Shown: positions 28,874-41,102 of the stretch, piece after piece
How the letters are laid out: the number at the start of each line of letters is the position of its first letter
How positions within the stretch are numbered: the stretch's first letter is position 1
Assembly (NCBI GenBank): GCA_027013185.1
Contig: JALUXS010000090.1
Span: 1-41,375, forward strand
Origin: Sulfurimonas sp.
GTDB taxonomy: Bacteria > Campylobacterota > Campylobacteria > Campylobacterales > Sulfurimonadaceae
Length of the DNA stretch: 41,375 nucleotides
Direction of reading: 5' to 3'
Notes under the pieces: model-generated
Seen by the model: only the letters and a program-made list of their open reading frames with translations
Database searches by the model: none
What the model was told of the DNA's origin: nothing
Position numbers and translations under genes: made by a program

Positions 28874-28907
28874 ACTTTTTACATGTAAACTTACATGTAA
28901 AAGTTAT
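28874..28907. terminator. Inverted repeat downstream of flaG built from two copies of a TACATGTAAA-type palindrome
   Basis: AACTTTTTACATGTAA / TTACATGTAAAAGTT, near-perfect arms immediately 3' of the minus-strand flaG gene; terminator function is inferred. Confidence 0.55.
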
Positions 28908-28920
28908 ATATGAAAAGTTT

Positions 28921-29325
28921 TTAACCTTTTGAATCAAATAAAATACCACTTACTTCTTGCATTTTAGGTAAAAAATCTTGGGCTTGTTCGGCAGGATATC
29001 GACGAATCATAGTATTTGTTTTTGCATCTATTGCAGCTACATAAAATATATCATCTCTGTCAACTCCAAATTTTACATTTGTATGAAGAGGTGAAAGTGC
29101 ATCATTGAGATGTTTTACTAAATCTTCAACACTCTTTTTTGTATCAAGTTTTTTTGAATTATTTGCTGAACTGTTTTGTACATCTTTTATAGTATCTGAC
29201 TGTTTCGTTCTTGTCTGTGCAGTATTTTGCACCTGCTGAGACTGTTGCTCTTGTTTTCTTCCTTGAATTTCTGCAGAACCTACCTGTGATTGTTGCTGTC
29301 TTGCAACATTTGCTATGCCATCCAT
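28921..29325 (-). CDS. flaG: FlaG-family flagellar protein
   Basis: C-terminal VEDLVKHLNDALSPLHTNVKFGVDRDDIFYVAAIDAKTNTMIRRYPAEQ is FlaG-like; Gln-rich N-terminus. Confidence 0.88.
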   Translation of the reverse strand: MDGIANVARQQQSQVGSAEIQGRKQEQQSQQVQNTAQTRTKQSDTIKDVQNSSANNSKKLDTKKSVEDLVKHLNDALSPLHTNVKFGVDRDDIFYVAAIDAKTNTMIRRYPAEQAQDFLPKMQEVSGILFDSKG

Positions 29326-29361
29326 GACCTACTCCTCTTAAAAGTATAATTGTTAGTGACA

Positions 29362-29388
29362 AAATCGGCTAATCTTTTTATAACTTTA
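29362..29388 (-). promoter_or_regulatory. Predicted sigma28 (FliA) promoter of flaG
   Basis: Minus strand TAAAGTTA-N11-GCCGATTT versus E. coli sigma28 consensus TAAAGTTT-N11-GCCGATAA; 36 nt upstream of the flaG ATG. Confidence 0.8.
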
Positions 29389-29444
29389 GGAAATATTTGA
29401 ATTTTTTTTGTTTATCCTAGAAATTTTATGATAATCTTGCGTTT

Positions 29445-30650
29445 ATGAAAGAATATATCAAGCTTTTACAAGAAGAAAAAATACTTAGACGTCTTTCCAT
29501 AATTCAACTTATATCTTATTTTGGGGCATGGTTTTCCAATGTTGCTATTTATACTTTACTTATAGAACTGCATGTTAGTGCATCTATTGTGGCATTTGTT
29601 GCAATGCTGAATTTTTTGGCAGGTGTTTTTCAAGCACCGTTTTCAGGACCTATTATTGATAGGATGTCTCCTAAAAAACTTATGCTCACACTTATAGTCA
29701 TTGAAATTATGGCTACTATTTCTTTAGTATCTATACAACAAGTTTCAGATTTATGGTTATTATACGTGTTGATATTTTTTAAAATGGCGGCAGCTTCATT
29801 TTATTTTACAACCGAGATGTCACTTCTGCCAAAAATTCTTCATGGTGATAAACTGCAACGCTCAAATGAACTGCACTCTATTATCTGGTCGCTTTCTTAT
29901 ACTTTAGGAATGGCTTTAAGTGGGTTTGTCGTTTATTTATTTGGAATAAAAACAGCATTTTTACTTGATGCTTTTATGTTTATGATAGCGTTTTATTTAC
30001 TCTATAAAACTGAAATAAAAATCGAAATATTACATGTTGAAGAAAATATTTTTGCTATGATGAAAGAGACTTTTGTATATGTAAAAAAGAATCCAAAAGC
30101 ATTGCATTTGATGTTGGTACACTCTTTTGTTGGTTTAACGGCATTTGATGCTTTAGTCGCATTAATGGTAGATAAATATTATGCTTCCATTATTGCTACG
30201 TCTCTCGCTCTTGGCCTTTTACACTCTGCACGGGCAATTGGACTTGTAATTGGCCCTATATATATTGGCAAGTGGATTAATAATAAAAGACTTGTGTATG
30301 TATTTATAGCACAGGGTTTGGCTGTATGGCTTTGGGCGTTTGTGATGCATAATTTTTACCTTTCTCTTGCGGCAAGTGTATTTGTAGGGTTTTTTACAAC
30401 AACTTTATGGTCTTACAGTTATACGCTTTTACAAAAAAATATAGAGAAAAAATATTATGGACGTATTGTTGCCTATAATGATATGCTTTTTTTATCTTCG
30501 GCTGCTTTTACATCATTTATGATTGGCTTTTTGGCGACACATTCATTTTCTTTAGAGGCAATTACGGCTATAATGGGCAGTGGATTTTTTATAGGGGCTT
30601 TATACTATAAATATGTTCTACAAAGTCAAAAAATTAAAGAGATTTCATGA
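29445..30650 (+). CDS. MFS transporter
   Basis: About 12 TM helices; GPIIDRMSPKKLMLT loop motif. Confidence 0.88.
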   Translation: MKEYIKLLQEEKILRRLSIIQLISYFGAWFSNVAIYTLLIELHVSASIVAFVAMLNFLAGVFQAPFSGPIIDRMSPKKLMLTLIVIEIMATISLVSIQQVSDLWLLYVLIFFKMAAASFYFTTEMSLLPKILHGDKLQRSNELHSIIWSLSYTLGMALSGFVVYLFGIKTAFLLDAFMFMIAFYLLYKTEIKIEILHVEENIFAMMKETFVYVKKNPKALHLMLVHSFVGLTAFDALVALMVDKYYASIIATSLALGLLHSARAIGLVIGPIYIGKWINNKRLVYVFIAQGLAVWLWAFVMHNFYLSLAASVFVGFFTTTLWSYSYTLLQKNIEKKYYGRIVAYNDMLFLSSAAFTSFMIGFLATHSFSLEAITAIMGSGFFIGALYYKYVLQSQKIKEIS

Positions 30651-30895
30651 TAAGTTTTGCTGTTCTTGGTGGATTGTTGCTAAATATTGGTGCGTACCTT
30701 ACGTATAAAGGAAAAATATATCAAGCTGTATTTGTTTACCTTTTTGCAGATTTTTGTTGGATAATTATGGCATATGAGCGAGAAGATATTTGGGGTGTTG
30801 TCTCTATTACGGTTGGAGTAATATTTGGTGTTTTAGCATTTGTGAAGATGAAAAATGGGCAAATGAATAAAAATTTGAATGAGGAAAAAGAATGA
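30647..30895 (+). CDS. Small membrane protein of unknown function
   Basis: 82 aa, hydrophobic; ATGA overlaps with both neighbours. Confidence 0.7.
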   Translation: MISFAVLGGLLLNIGAYLTYKGKIYQAVFVYLFADFCWIIMAYEREDIWGVVSITVGVIFGVLAFVKMKNGQMNKNLNEEKE

Positions 30896-31164
30896 TATAT
30901 AAATCAAAAGAGGGCGATATTAGTCTAAAAAATTTAACACGACTTTATGGTGCTGTTGTGATAGATATGCAGGGTGAAATCGCTGAAATGAGTTTAGAAT
31001 GGTTTGACCTCTATGGTGAAAAAGTAAAACTGGTAAATTATGTACTTGTGTTTGATTATACACTACCTGGAGAAAATGTCAGAGATAAAAAGGTACTTGA
31101 ATTTGTAAACAAAGAAGAATTGATTGAAACCATGAATGAGGTAGCCCAATTTTTTCAAAAATAA
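30892..31164 (+). CDS. Conserved hypothetical 90-aa soluble protein
   Basis: ATGA overlap with upstream ORF; 3' end overlaps the proposed start of the MATE gene. Confidence 0.7.
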   Translation: MIYKSKEGDISLKNLTRLYGAVVIDMQGEIAEMSLEWFDLYGEKVKLVNYVLVFDYTLPGENVRDKKVLEFVNKEELIETMNEVAQFFQK

Positions 31165-32477
31165 TTTCAACCGATACTAAAAAAGTCCTCTCGCTTGCTT
31201 TTCCTGCAGCACTCAAACATCTTGTAGATATTTTACAGGTTCTTATAGATATGCTGATGGTAGGAACTGTAAGTGTTGCAGCACTAGCGGCTGTGGGTAT
31301 GAGTATGCAGTTTATGATGATTGTCAATGTTTTAATGACGCTTTATGTCATAGGCGGTAATGCCCTTATTTCTCGTTTTATTGGTCAGGGAAGAAAAAAT
31401 AGAGCTTCTGCACTTCTTTTTTCATTGGTTATTATGGCTGTCATTTTAGCCTTGTTTGTAAGTGTAGGAGGCTATTTTGGCAGTGAACATTTTTATGCTT
31501 GGATGGGGGCAACACCAGCTGTTGTAGAGCAGGGCAGTATATATTTTAAGATACTCTCTCTTGGTATAGTCGTCATATTCTTAGATAATTTACTTTACAA
31601 TGCCTTGAGTGCGGCAGGTGACACCAAAAGTTCTTTTTATATCAAACTCTCCTCTGCCGGAATGAATGCGTTTATGAATTATGTGTTGATATTTGGGCAT
31701 TTTGGCTTTGAGGCGAGAGGTATCGAGGGTGCGGCTATTGCAACAGTAATTTCATATATATTTAATGTTATTGCTTACTATGTCTTGATAAAAAAGATGA
31801 ATTCAAGTTTGGATTTTATACCTATAGTGCGAATGAAAGATGTAAAACGAGTCTTGCAAGTGGGCTGGAGTGCAGCACTTGACAGAGGTATATCAAGTAT
31901 GAGTTTCTTGGTATTTGTTTCCATCATTACAGCCTATGGAACAGCAGAGCTTGCAGGGTATCAGGTGGGACTGCGTATTGAAGGGATTGCGTTTATGCCC
32001 GGATTTGGTTTTGCCATTGCGGCTATGGCTTTAGTTGGGCAAAATATAGGGGCAAAGAATTTTGAGCAAGCTTATAATATGGGCATAATTTCAGGGCGTA
32101 TTGCATATATATTTATGGGAAGTGTAGGCCTTCTTATGATACTTTTTCCTGAGTTTTTAGTCAGTTTTTTTACAAAAGACAGTTTGACAATTGCTGTAGC
32201 TTCGCAGTATTTGATTCTTGTCGGATTAGCACAAATTCCACTTGCAATTATGTTTGTTTATTCTGCCGCACTTAGAGGTGCCGGAGCTACTAAAACAACG
32301 CTCAAAGTAAATGTAACTTCTTTATGGCTGTTTCGTGTAATTCCTTCATATATCGCCTATAAAATGGGCTTTGGTGTGGCCGTTATATTTGCTATTATGA
32401 ATATAGAAACTTTTATAAAAGGGATTATTTACTCTTATATATATAAACAAAAAACCTGGTTGCATACAAAAGTTTAG
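31149..32477 (+). CDS. MATE-family efflux protein; proposed non-canonical ATT start at 31149 (ORF track begins at ATG 31251)
   Basis: Frame upstream of 31251 encodes IFSKIISTDTKKVLSLAFPAALKHLVDILQVLIDMLMVGTV, a MATE-like TM1; GAGG at 31138-31141 lies 7 nt before ATT 31149; no ATG/GTG/TTG between in-frame stop 31137-31139 and 31251. Confidence 0.75.
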   Translation: MFSKIISTDTKKVLSLAFPAALKHLVDILQVLIDMLMVGTVSVAALAAVGMSMQFMMIVNVLMTLYVIGGNALISRFIGQGRKNRASALLFSLVIMAVILALFVSVGGYFGSEHFYAWMGATPAVVEQGSIYFKILSLGIVVIFLDNLLYNALSAAGDTKSSFYIKLSSAGMNAFMNYVLIFGHFGFEARGIEGAAIATVISYIFNVIAYYVLIKKMNSSLDFIPIVRMKDVKRVLQVGWSAALDRGISSMSFLVFVSIITAYGTAELAGYQVGLRIEGIAFMPGFGFAIAAMALVGQNIGAKNFEQAYNMGIISGRIAYIFMGSVGLLMILFPEFLVSFFTKDSLTIAVASQYLILVGLAQIPLAIMFVYSAALRGAGATKTTLKVNVTSLWLFRVIPSYIAYKMGFGVAVIFAIMNIETFIKGIIYSYIYKQKTWLHTKV

Positions 32478-33511
32478 GTATTTTTGTGGTTAGAAACAGT
32501 GCTCGGCACCGTATTGCCGCTCGCCTGCATACTTAAAGCTTCTTTATGTTTTTTATAATGTTGTCGTACTACTTGTGCAAGTTTTTCTTTTGTTTTTGTA
32601 TCAATGAATCCTTCTTCATTAATAGCATTTACAATATTTTGTACAAGTTCATCTTGTGGCTTTACTACTTTTTCTTTCCATGATTGTAAAAGTATTTTAT
32701 TTACATGTAAAGGCAGTGAACCCATAATACCAACATCATTTTGATTATGAATTAGGAGCCCTGATGTTGTTCCTCTGTCAAGTGTTAAAACTTGGAATAG
32801 ATAGAGTGTGTGGTAATCAAGCTGTTTTTGTTTATCTTCTTTTGAGATGACAGTTTTTGCTTCTAAAGCATTCTCAAGTATACAAATGTATGTATCTATA
32901 ATGCCTTCGCCAAAGCTTTGGGCAAAATCTACGTCAACCTCTTTATTTTCTGTTTTATAGTTTTCAAGATAAAAATGAGAAATACCGCGTGTTTTTTGCA
33001 GTGCTGGAATTGTAAAATATTTATCACCTTGACTTACACCGAGCTTATATTTTTTTTGAGAAAGTGTTTGTAAGGCAGTATCAAAGACTTTTGCATCATT
33101 TTTGTTTACAATACTAGGGTTTAAATCAGCCATAATACGCCAGTAAGCAGGTGCATTGCGTAATTCTGTAAGACTTATATGAATATGTACTGAGGGCAGA
33201 TGCGGATTATTTGGGTGAATAATAGTTGAAATGGCCGTTGCACTTTTGAGGTTTTTTTCTGGATTTTCATCATAATGAACTTGTGATACATTGACGCTTG
33301 CAGTGTTAAAAAGTTCTTTATCTCTGGCTTCAAAACGGCTGCCACCACCGTGCAAACCTTCATCTCTAAGCCAAGTCACCTCTTGAAATTTCTTATTTTT
33401 ACCAAATACTTGTGAAAGTGTATCAAGTTTATCTACAAATCTTTTTTGTAAAGAGCGTACCTGTCTGTATACTTCCTGTGCTTCTTTTGAAGTTGCCATC
33501 GTCATTGCCAT
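32474..33511 (-). CDS. Divergent coproporphyrinogen III oxidase (HemF)-like protein
   Basis: GGGSRFEARDKELFNTASVNVSQVHYD, IHPNNPHLPSVHIHIS, FGEGIIDTYICILE, LDRGTTSGLL align by eye to HemF/CPOX motifs. Confidence 0.78.
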   Translation of the reverse strand: MAMTMATSKEAQEVYRQVRSLQKRFVDKLDTLSQVFGKNKKFQEVTWLRDEGLHGGGSRFEARDKELFNTASVNVSQVHYDENPEKNLKSATAISTIIHPNNPHLPSVHIHISLTELRNAPAYWRIMADLNPSIVNKNDAKVFDTALQTLSQKKYKLGVSQGDKYFTIPALQKTRGISHFYLENYKTENKEVDVDFAQSFGEGIIDTYICILENALEAKTVISKEDKQKQLDYHTLYLFQVLTLDRGTTSGLLIHNQNDVGIMGSLPLHVNKILLQSWKEKVVKPQDELVQNIVNAINEEGFIDTKTKEKLAQVVRQHYKKHKEALSMQASGNTVPSTVSNHKNT

Positions 33512-33558
33512 TAAATAAATCCCCCATATTTTTTATTATTTTAGCAACTTTAAGATAA

Positions 33559-36224
<2,666 letters not shown>

Positions 36225-36309
36225 ATTTAGTAGAATTTGGAAATGTTATAAGCTTTGTTTTTATAAGTGAAGAGTACAATAAATTATATTAAATTAATAG
36301 AGGATACTA

Positions 36310-38241
36310 TTGAAAATTATAAAATCTTTATTTGACAAATTAGAGAGTAACTTATTTTATGTTTGGTGTTCTCTTATTGCATTTCCTACGCTGTTAGTTG
36401 TTGTAATGGGTGTTTATTATAATAGTTTAGAAAAAAGTGAAGCATATAATACTGCATCTATCCGTGAGAAAAGTGTTGCAAAAACAGGAAAAATTTCTAT
36501 AGAAGCTTCACTTAGTGGAGTCAAATCAAATTTGTTATTTCTTTCTGAGCTTAATGATTTTAAGAACTATATAAATGTGCCAAAAGAGTTATTATTGTCA
36601 AAATGTGCGGTCGATTATAAACTTTTTATGAAAACAAGTGGTATTTATGACCAAATTCGTTGGATAGATGAGAATGGCTTGGAAAAAATTCGTGTAGACT
36701 ATAAAAATGGAAATCCTCTCATTGTACCAAAAGAGAAGTTACAAAATAAGTCACACCGCTATTATTTTCTTGAGACCATGAAACTTCCACATGGACAGAT
36801 ATATATATCACCCTTTGATTTAAATATGGAACATAAAAAAATTGAACTACCCTATAAACCTATGCTACGCATAGCAAGGACTGTTTATGACAGTCAAGGT
36901 GTAAAGAAAGGGGTTTTTATACTAAACTATTTGGGCAAAAATCTTTTAAAAGATTTTGCACTCAGTACGGCATTTACTAAAGCAAGAGTAATGCTTTATA
37001 ACAGTGATGGATACTGCCTTAAGGGAGCAAAGAAAGATGAGTGGGCTTTCATGTTTAACCATAAGGATGATACACTCGCAAAAACAAATCCTCAGGTATG
37101 GCAGAAGATTTCCCAAAATGAGAGTGGACAATTTCAAGACAAGCATGGTATATGGACATTCCAAACTGTAAGAGTTATGAAAGATGTCATAGGCGAAAAA
37201 TATTATAAAATAGTGACATTTTTATCTGATGATATCATATATAAAACAGCTAATCAAAAGTTTTATTATATGCTCTTTGTCGTTTTTGTATTACTCTTTA
37301 TAGTAGGTTTTGCTAGTTGGATTTTAACTTATTTTTATAAGAAAAAAGAAAAACTTTTTAGAGAACTTGAAAAATTTTCTATGGCCATAGAACAAACGGA
37401 TGATATTATTATGATGGTTGATCCCTTGGGGAGAATATTTTATGTAAATCAGGCATTTTGTCGAATAACTGGTTTTTCAAAAGAAGAAGCTATTGGGCAG
37501 CAATCTAATATTTTGAAATCTTCTAAACATGATAAAGATTTTTATAAAGATCTTTGGAACACTATATTGAGTGGTGAAATTTATCATGGTGTTCTCATTA
37601 ATAAAAAGAAAAATGGTACGCACTATTATGAGAAAAAGACAATTGCACCATTAAAAGAGAAAGATGGTTCGATTCGCTGTTTTGTATCAACGGGAGAAGA
37701 TGTAAGCAAAGAGATGAAATATCAAAAAGAGATATTAAAAATGGCTACAACTGATCAACTTACAAATGCTTACAATAGGCATAAGTTTTTAGAACTATAT
37801 GAGATTGAAAGTGAACGAGCAAGACGTTTTAATGAGACATTTTCTATAATTTTAATTGATATTGATAATTTTAAAGCAGTTAATGATTTATATGGACATG
37901 ATGTAGGTGATGAGATTTTAAAAAAATTAGTAAATATTCTCACTCTTCATAGTCGTAAAATTGATATTGTGTCAAGATGGGGTGGCGAAGAATTTTTATT
38001 ACTCTGCCCACAAGCAGATGTAAATAACATTAAAATAATAGCTGAGAAAATTCGTGCTATTGTGCAAAACAGTAAGTTTGAAACAGTAAAGCATCTTACT
38101 ATTAGTTTAGGGATAAGTACATTTCAAAAGAATGACACATTTCAAGATATATTCAAACGAGCGGATAAAAGTGTTTATATTGCAAAAAATAGTGGAAAGA
38201 ATAGGGTTGGACCTCTAACTACCAGTACGTTAAGCAATTGA
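36310..38241 (+). CDS. Membrane sensor diguanylate cyclase (periplasmic sensory domain, PAS, GGDEF)
   Basis: Two TM segments flanking about 280-aa Cache-like domain; PAS GRIFYVNQAFCRITGFSKEEAIGQ; GGEEF with RKID I-site five residues upstream. TTG start. Confidence 0.9.
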   Translation: MKIIKSLFDKLESNLFYVWCSLIAFPTLLVVVMGVYYNSLEKSEAYNTASIREKSVAKTGKISIEASLSGVKSNLLFLSELNDFKNYINVPKELLLSKCAVDYKLFMKTSGIYDQIRWIDENGLEKIRVDYKNGNPLIVPKEKLQNKSHRYYFLETMKLPHGQIYISPFDLNMEHKKIELPYKPMLRIARTVYDSQGVKKGVFILNYLGKNLLKDFALSTAFTKARVMLYNSDGYCLKGAKKDEWAFMFNHKDDTLAKTNPQVWQKISQNESGQFQDKHGIWTFQTVRVMKDVIGEKYYKIVTFLSDDIIYKTANQKFYYMLFVVFVLLFIVGFASWILTYFYKKKEKLFRELEKFSMAIEQTDDIIMMVDPLGRIFYVNQAFCRITGFSKEEAIGQQSNILKSSKHDKDFYKDLWNTILSGEIYHGVLINKKKNGTHYYEKKTIAPLKEKDGSIRCFVSTGEDVSKEMKYQKEILKMATTDQLTNAYNRHKFLELYEIESERARRFNETFSIILIDIDNFKAVNDLYGHDVGDEILKKLVNILTLHSRKIDIVSRWGGEEFLLLCPQADVNNIKIIAEKIRAIVQNSKFETVKHLTISLGISTFQKNDTFQDIFKRADKSVYIAKNSGKNRVGPLTTSTLSN

Positions 38242-38274
38242 CTAAAATTCCAAAATTGGAGGAGATAAAAGAAC

Positions 38275-39102
38275 TTGAACATAAAAAATAGCACATCAAT
38301 CGCTATAGGTGGGTTTGACGGGATGCACATTGGACATCAGGCACTTTTTGACGCACTGAGTAAAAATGCTACCATTGTAGTTATTGAAACAGGCTATGCA
38401 AATTTGACTCCTGTTAAGTTTAGAGAGCTTCATACAAAACATCGTATTATATACTTGAAACTTGATGATATACGTCATTTGGATGCAAAAGGATTTGTTA
38501 GCTTATTGAAAGTAAACTTTACAAAATTAAAAAAAATAGTGGTCGGGTATGATTTTCATTTTGGAAAAGACAGAAAATACTCTTTTGATGATTTAAAAGA
38601 AATATTTGAGGGAGAAGTAGTTGTGATAGAGGAAGTAAAACATAATAATGATTCGGTACATTCACATAAAATAAGAGCAAAACTTCAAATTGGTGATATA
38701 AAAGGTGCCAATGAATTTCTTGGACATAATTATGCTATTGTGGGTAAAAGGATAGATGGGCAAGGGCTTGGTTCAAAAGAACTCGTCCCGACAATTAATC
38801 TACATGTAAAAGATTTTTTATTGCCAAAAGAGGGTGTGTATGTGACATTAACACGTGTAGATGAAGAAGAACATTTTCATCCTTCTGTGAGTTTTATAGG
38901 GCATAGAGTGACTACAGATGACAGTTTTGCAGTTGAGACACATATACTTGATGGCGAGATTACATGTAAAGAAAAAGCTGAGATTAGTTTTGTGAATTTT
39001 ATACGGGATAACAAAAAATTTGACTCACTAAATGAGCTAAAACAGCAGATAAAAAAAGATGTAAACGTAGCAAATGCTTTTTTACAACGTTTAGAACTGT
39101 AA
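38275..39102 (+). CDS. ribF: Riboflavin kinase/FAD synthetase
   Basis: AIGGFDGMHIGHQALFD, VVGYDFHFGKDRK, C-terminal flavokinase-like part; TTG start. Confidence 0.87.
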   Translation: MNIKNSTSIAIGGFDGMHIGHQALFDALSKNATIVVIETGYANLTPVKFRELHTKHRIIYLKLDDIRHLDAKGFVSLLKVNFTKLKKIVVGYDFHFGKDRKYSFDDLKEIFEGEVVVIEEVKHNNDSVHSHKIRAKLQIGDIKGANEFLGHNYAIVGKRIDGQGLGSKELVPTINLHVKDFLLPKEGVYVTLTRVDEEEHFHPSVSFIGHRVTTDDSFAVETHILDGEITCKEKAEISFVNFIRDNKKFDSLNELKQQIKKDVNVANAFLQRLEL

Positions 39103-39129
39103 TAAAAAAAATATAAAAATAGGAAAGTA

Positions 39130-40161
39130 ATGCAAAGAGAATATTTAGAAAATAAAAACAAAATGAATTTTACATTTGAACAGAATAAAGAAGATTTTAT
39201 AGTAGATGAAATGCCTCTACATTTTAAAGGAAACGGTAATTTTGCAATTGTACATGTAAAAAAAGTTGAAATGACTACATGGGATATGATAGCTGCTTTT
39301 GCACAGTTTTTAAATATAAATGCTGAAAAAATTGGATATGCGGGCTTAAAAGATAAACATGCAACAACGACACAGTATATTTCTATAGAAGCAAAGTATG
39401 AAAAACAGCTTAAAAAATTTAAACATCCTCAAATAAAAATACTGAGTGCCACAAGGCATACACATTCTATACGAATGGGGGATTTAGCAGGAAACCGTTT
39501 TAGTATTAACCTTTTCGGGGTATCACAAATTGAAGCCGGACAAATTGAAAAACTGGCACGAAAAAGTGAAAAAAACGGATTGCCAAATTACTTTGGATAT
39601 CAGCGATTTGGGCGTGATGAAGACTCTATAGAACAAGCTCGTGCAATGATTGAGGGTAATTTACATGTAGAAGATGCAAAACTCAAAAAGTTTCTTATTT
39701 CCATTTATCAAAGCTTTTATTTTAATAATTGGCTCAAAGAGAGAGTCCTTTTAAGCAGGGAAGAAAATGGAGCAAAATTCATGCTTTTAGAGGGTGATGT
39801 GTATCTTTCAAATGAAGAAAAACTTTTTACACCTAAAAAAATTCCTCAAAATGATTTTGACGCACATAAGGTTGTACCGACAGGATTACTTCCGGGGCGT
39901 GGTGTTTACCGAGCAAGAGATGCAGCAAGAGCAATAGAAGAAAAATATGATGATGAATTTTTATATGATAAAGGTTTACGTAGAGTAGCCCTTGTTTTTG
40001 CAAAAGATATAAAATTTGATTATAAAAATAATTTTGATATTTTAAATATAAGTTTTACTTTGCCAAAAGGTGCTTATGCAACGGTGTTTTTGGAAAATAT
40101 AGCAAATAAAAACTTTAAAGCAAAAGTTGTAAAACAAAAAAGCGGCAGGAAGAAAAACTAA
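39130..40161 (+). CDS. truD: tRNA pseudouridine(13) synthase TruD
   Basis: IGYAGLKDKHATTTQYISIE, LPNYFGYQRFGR. Confidence 0.95.
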   Translation: MQREYLENKNKMNFTFEQNKEDFIVDEMPLHFKGNGNFAIVHVKKVEMTTWDMIAAFAQFLNINAEKIGYAGLKDKHATTTQYISIEAKYEKQLKKFKHPQIKILSATRHTHSIRMGDLAGNRFSINLFGVSQIEAGQIEKLARKSEKNGLPNYFGYQRFGRDEDSIEQARAMIEGNLHVEDAKLKKFLISIYQSFYFNNWLKERVLLSREENGAKFMLLEGDVYLSNEEKLFTPKKIPQNDFDAHKVVPTGLLPGRGVYRARDAARAIEEKYDDEFLYDKGLRRVALVFAKDIKFDYKNNFDILNISFTLPKGAYATVFLENIANKNFKAKVVKQKSGRKKN

Positions 40162-40164
40162 GAT

Positions 40165-41058
40165 TTAGTATTGTTCCTCTTCCTCATTTATTTCAGAGTC
40201 ATCGTAAGGGTCCATATGTGTTAATATATGTACTTTTTTGTCGCTAAAAAGGGCTTTAATCTTTGCTTCTATTTTATCGGCGACAAGATGGGCATCGTAT
40301 AAAGAGATACTGACATTAAAAACTAAATGGTACGATATAAAAACGTGTGAGCCTGATTCACGTGTTTGTAAATAATGGTAATCATTAATGCCATTTTCGC
40401 TCCCTAGCACTGTTTTTATTTTTTCTACATCTTCTTTTGCAAGGGCAACATCAAGAAGCATTAAAATGCCCTCTTTTACGATGGGAATAGCTGAATAAAT
40501 CATATAAACTGCAATAGCAATACCTAAAATAGGGTCAATTAACTGCTCTCCCGTGAATTTAACACCAATAAGTGCCAATAAGACTGCGGCATTTGAAAAA
40601 ATGTCTGTTTTATAATGCAGGGCATCCGCACGAATGACCATATTTTTTGTTTTTTTTGCCACAGAGCTAAGGAACATAACTAAGAATCCTGTTATGATGA
40701 AAGATGCCACCATAACATAAATACTTACATTCATATACTCCACGGGTGCAGGATGGGTAATTTTTGATATAGCTTCATAAAGAATAAAAAGTGCAGAAAA
40801 AGAGATAATAGTGCCTTCTATGACTGCAGCGAGTGGCTCTAGTTTTGAGCGACCAAAATGAAACTGCTCATCAGGGTCTTTTTCGGCATTATGAAGTGCA
40901 AAATAGTTAAACATTGAAACGGTCAAATCAAGCAGACTGTCAATGGCCGATGCCAAAACAGCAATGGAACCGCTTAATACTCCTACTGTGAGTTTGAGTA
41001 AAACAAGAAGTGCCGCTACACTACTTGAAGCAACAGTCGCTTTTTTCTCTAATCGCAT
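40165..41058 (-). CDS. Cation diffusion facilitator (CDF) metal transporter
   Basis: SAIDSLLDLTVSMFNYFALHNAEKDPDEQFHFGRSKLEPLAAVIEG and LHYKTDIFSNAAVLLALIG. Confidence 0.93.
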   Translation of the reverse strand: MRLEKKATVASSSVAALLVLLKLTVGVLSGSIAVLASAIDSLLDLTVSMFNYFALHNAEKDPDEQFHFGRSKLEPLAAVIEGTIISFSALFILYEAISKITHPAPVEYMNVSIYVMVASFIITGFLVMFLSSVAKKTKNMVIRADALHYKTDIFSNAAVLLALIGVKFTGEQLIDPILGIAIAVYMIYSAIPIVKEGILMLLDVALAKEDVEKIKTVLGSENGINDYHYLQTRESGSHVFISYHLVFNVSISLYDAHLVADKIEAKIKALFSDKKVHILTHMDPYDDSEINEEEEQY

Positions 41059-41069
41059 AAAAACCCTTT

Positions 41070-41102
41070 TTTAGATACAATTATATTTAAATTTAGATAC
41101 AA
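41070..41102. repeat. Two direct copies of TTTAGATACAA, 22-bp period, in the CDF/cmoB divergent promoter region
   Basis: Copies at 41070-41080 and 41092-41102 flank a minus-strand TATAAT (41080-41085). Confidence 0.85.
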
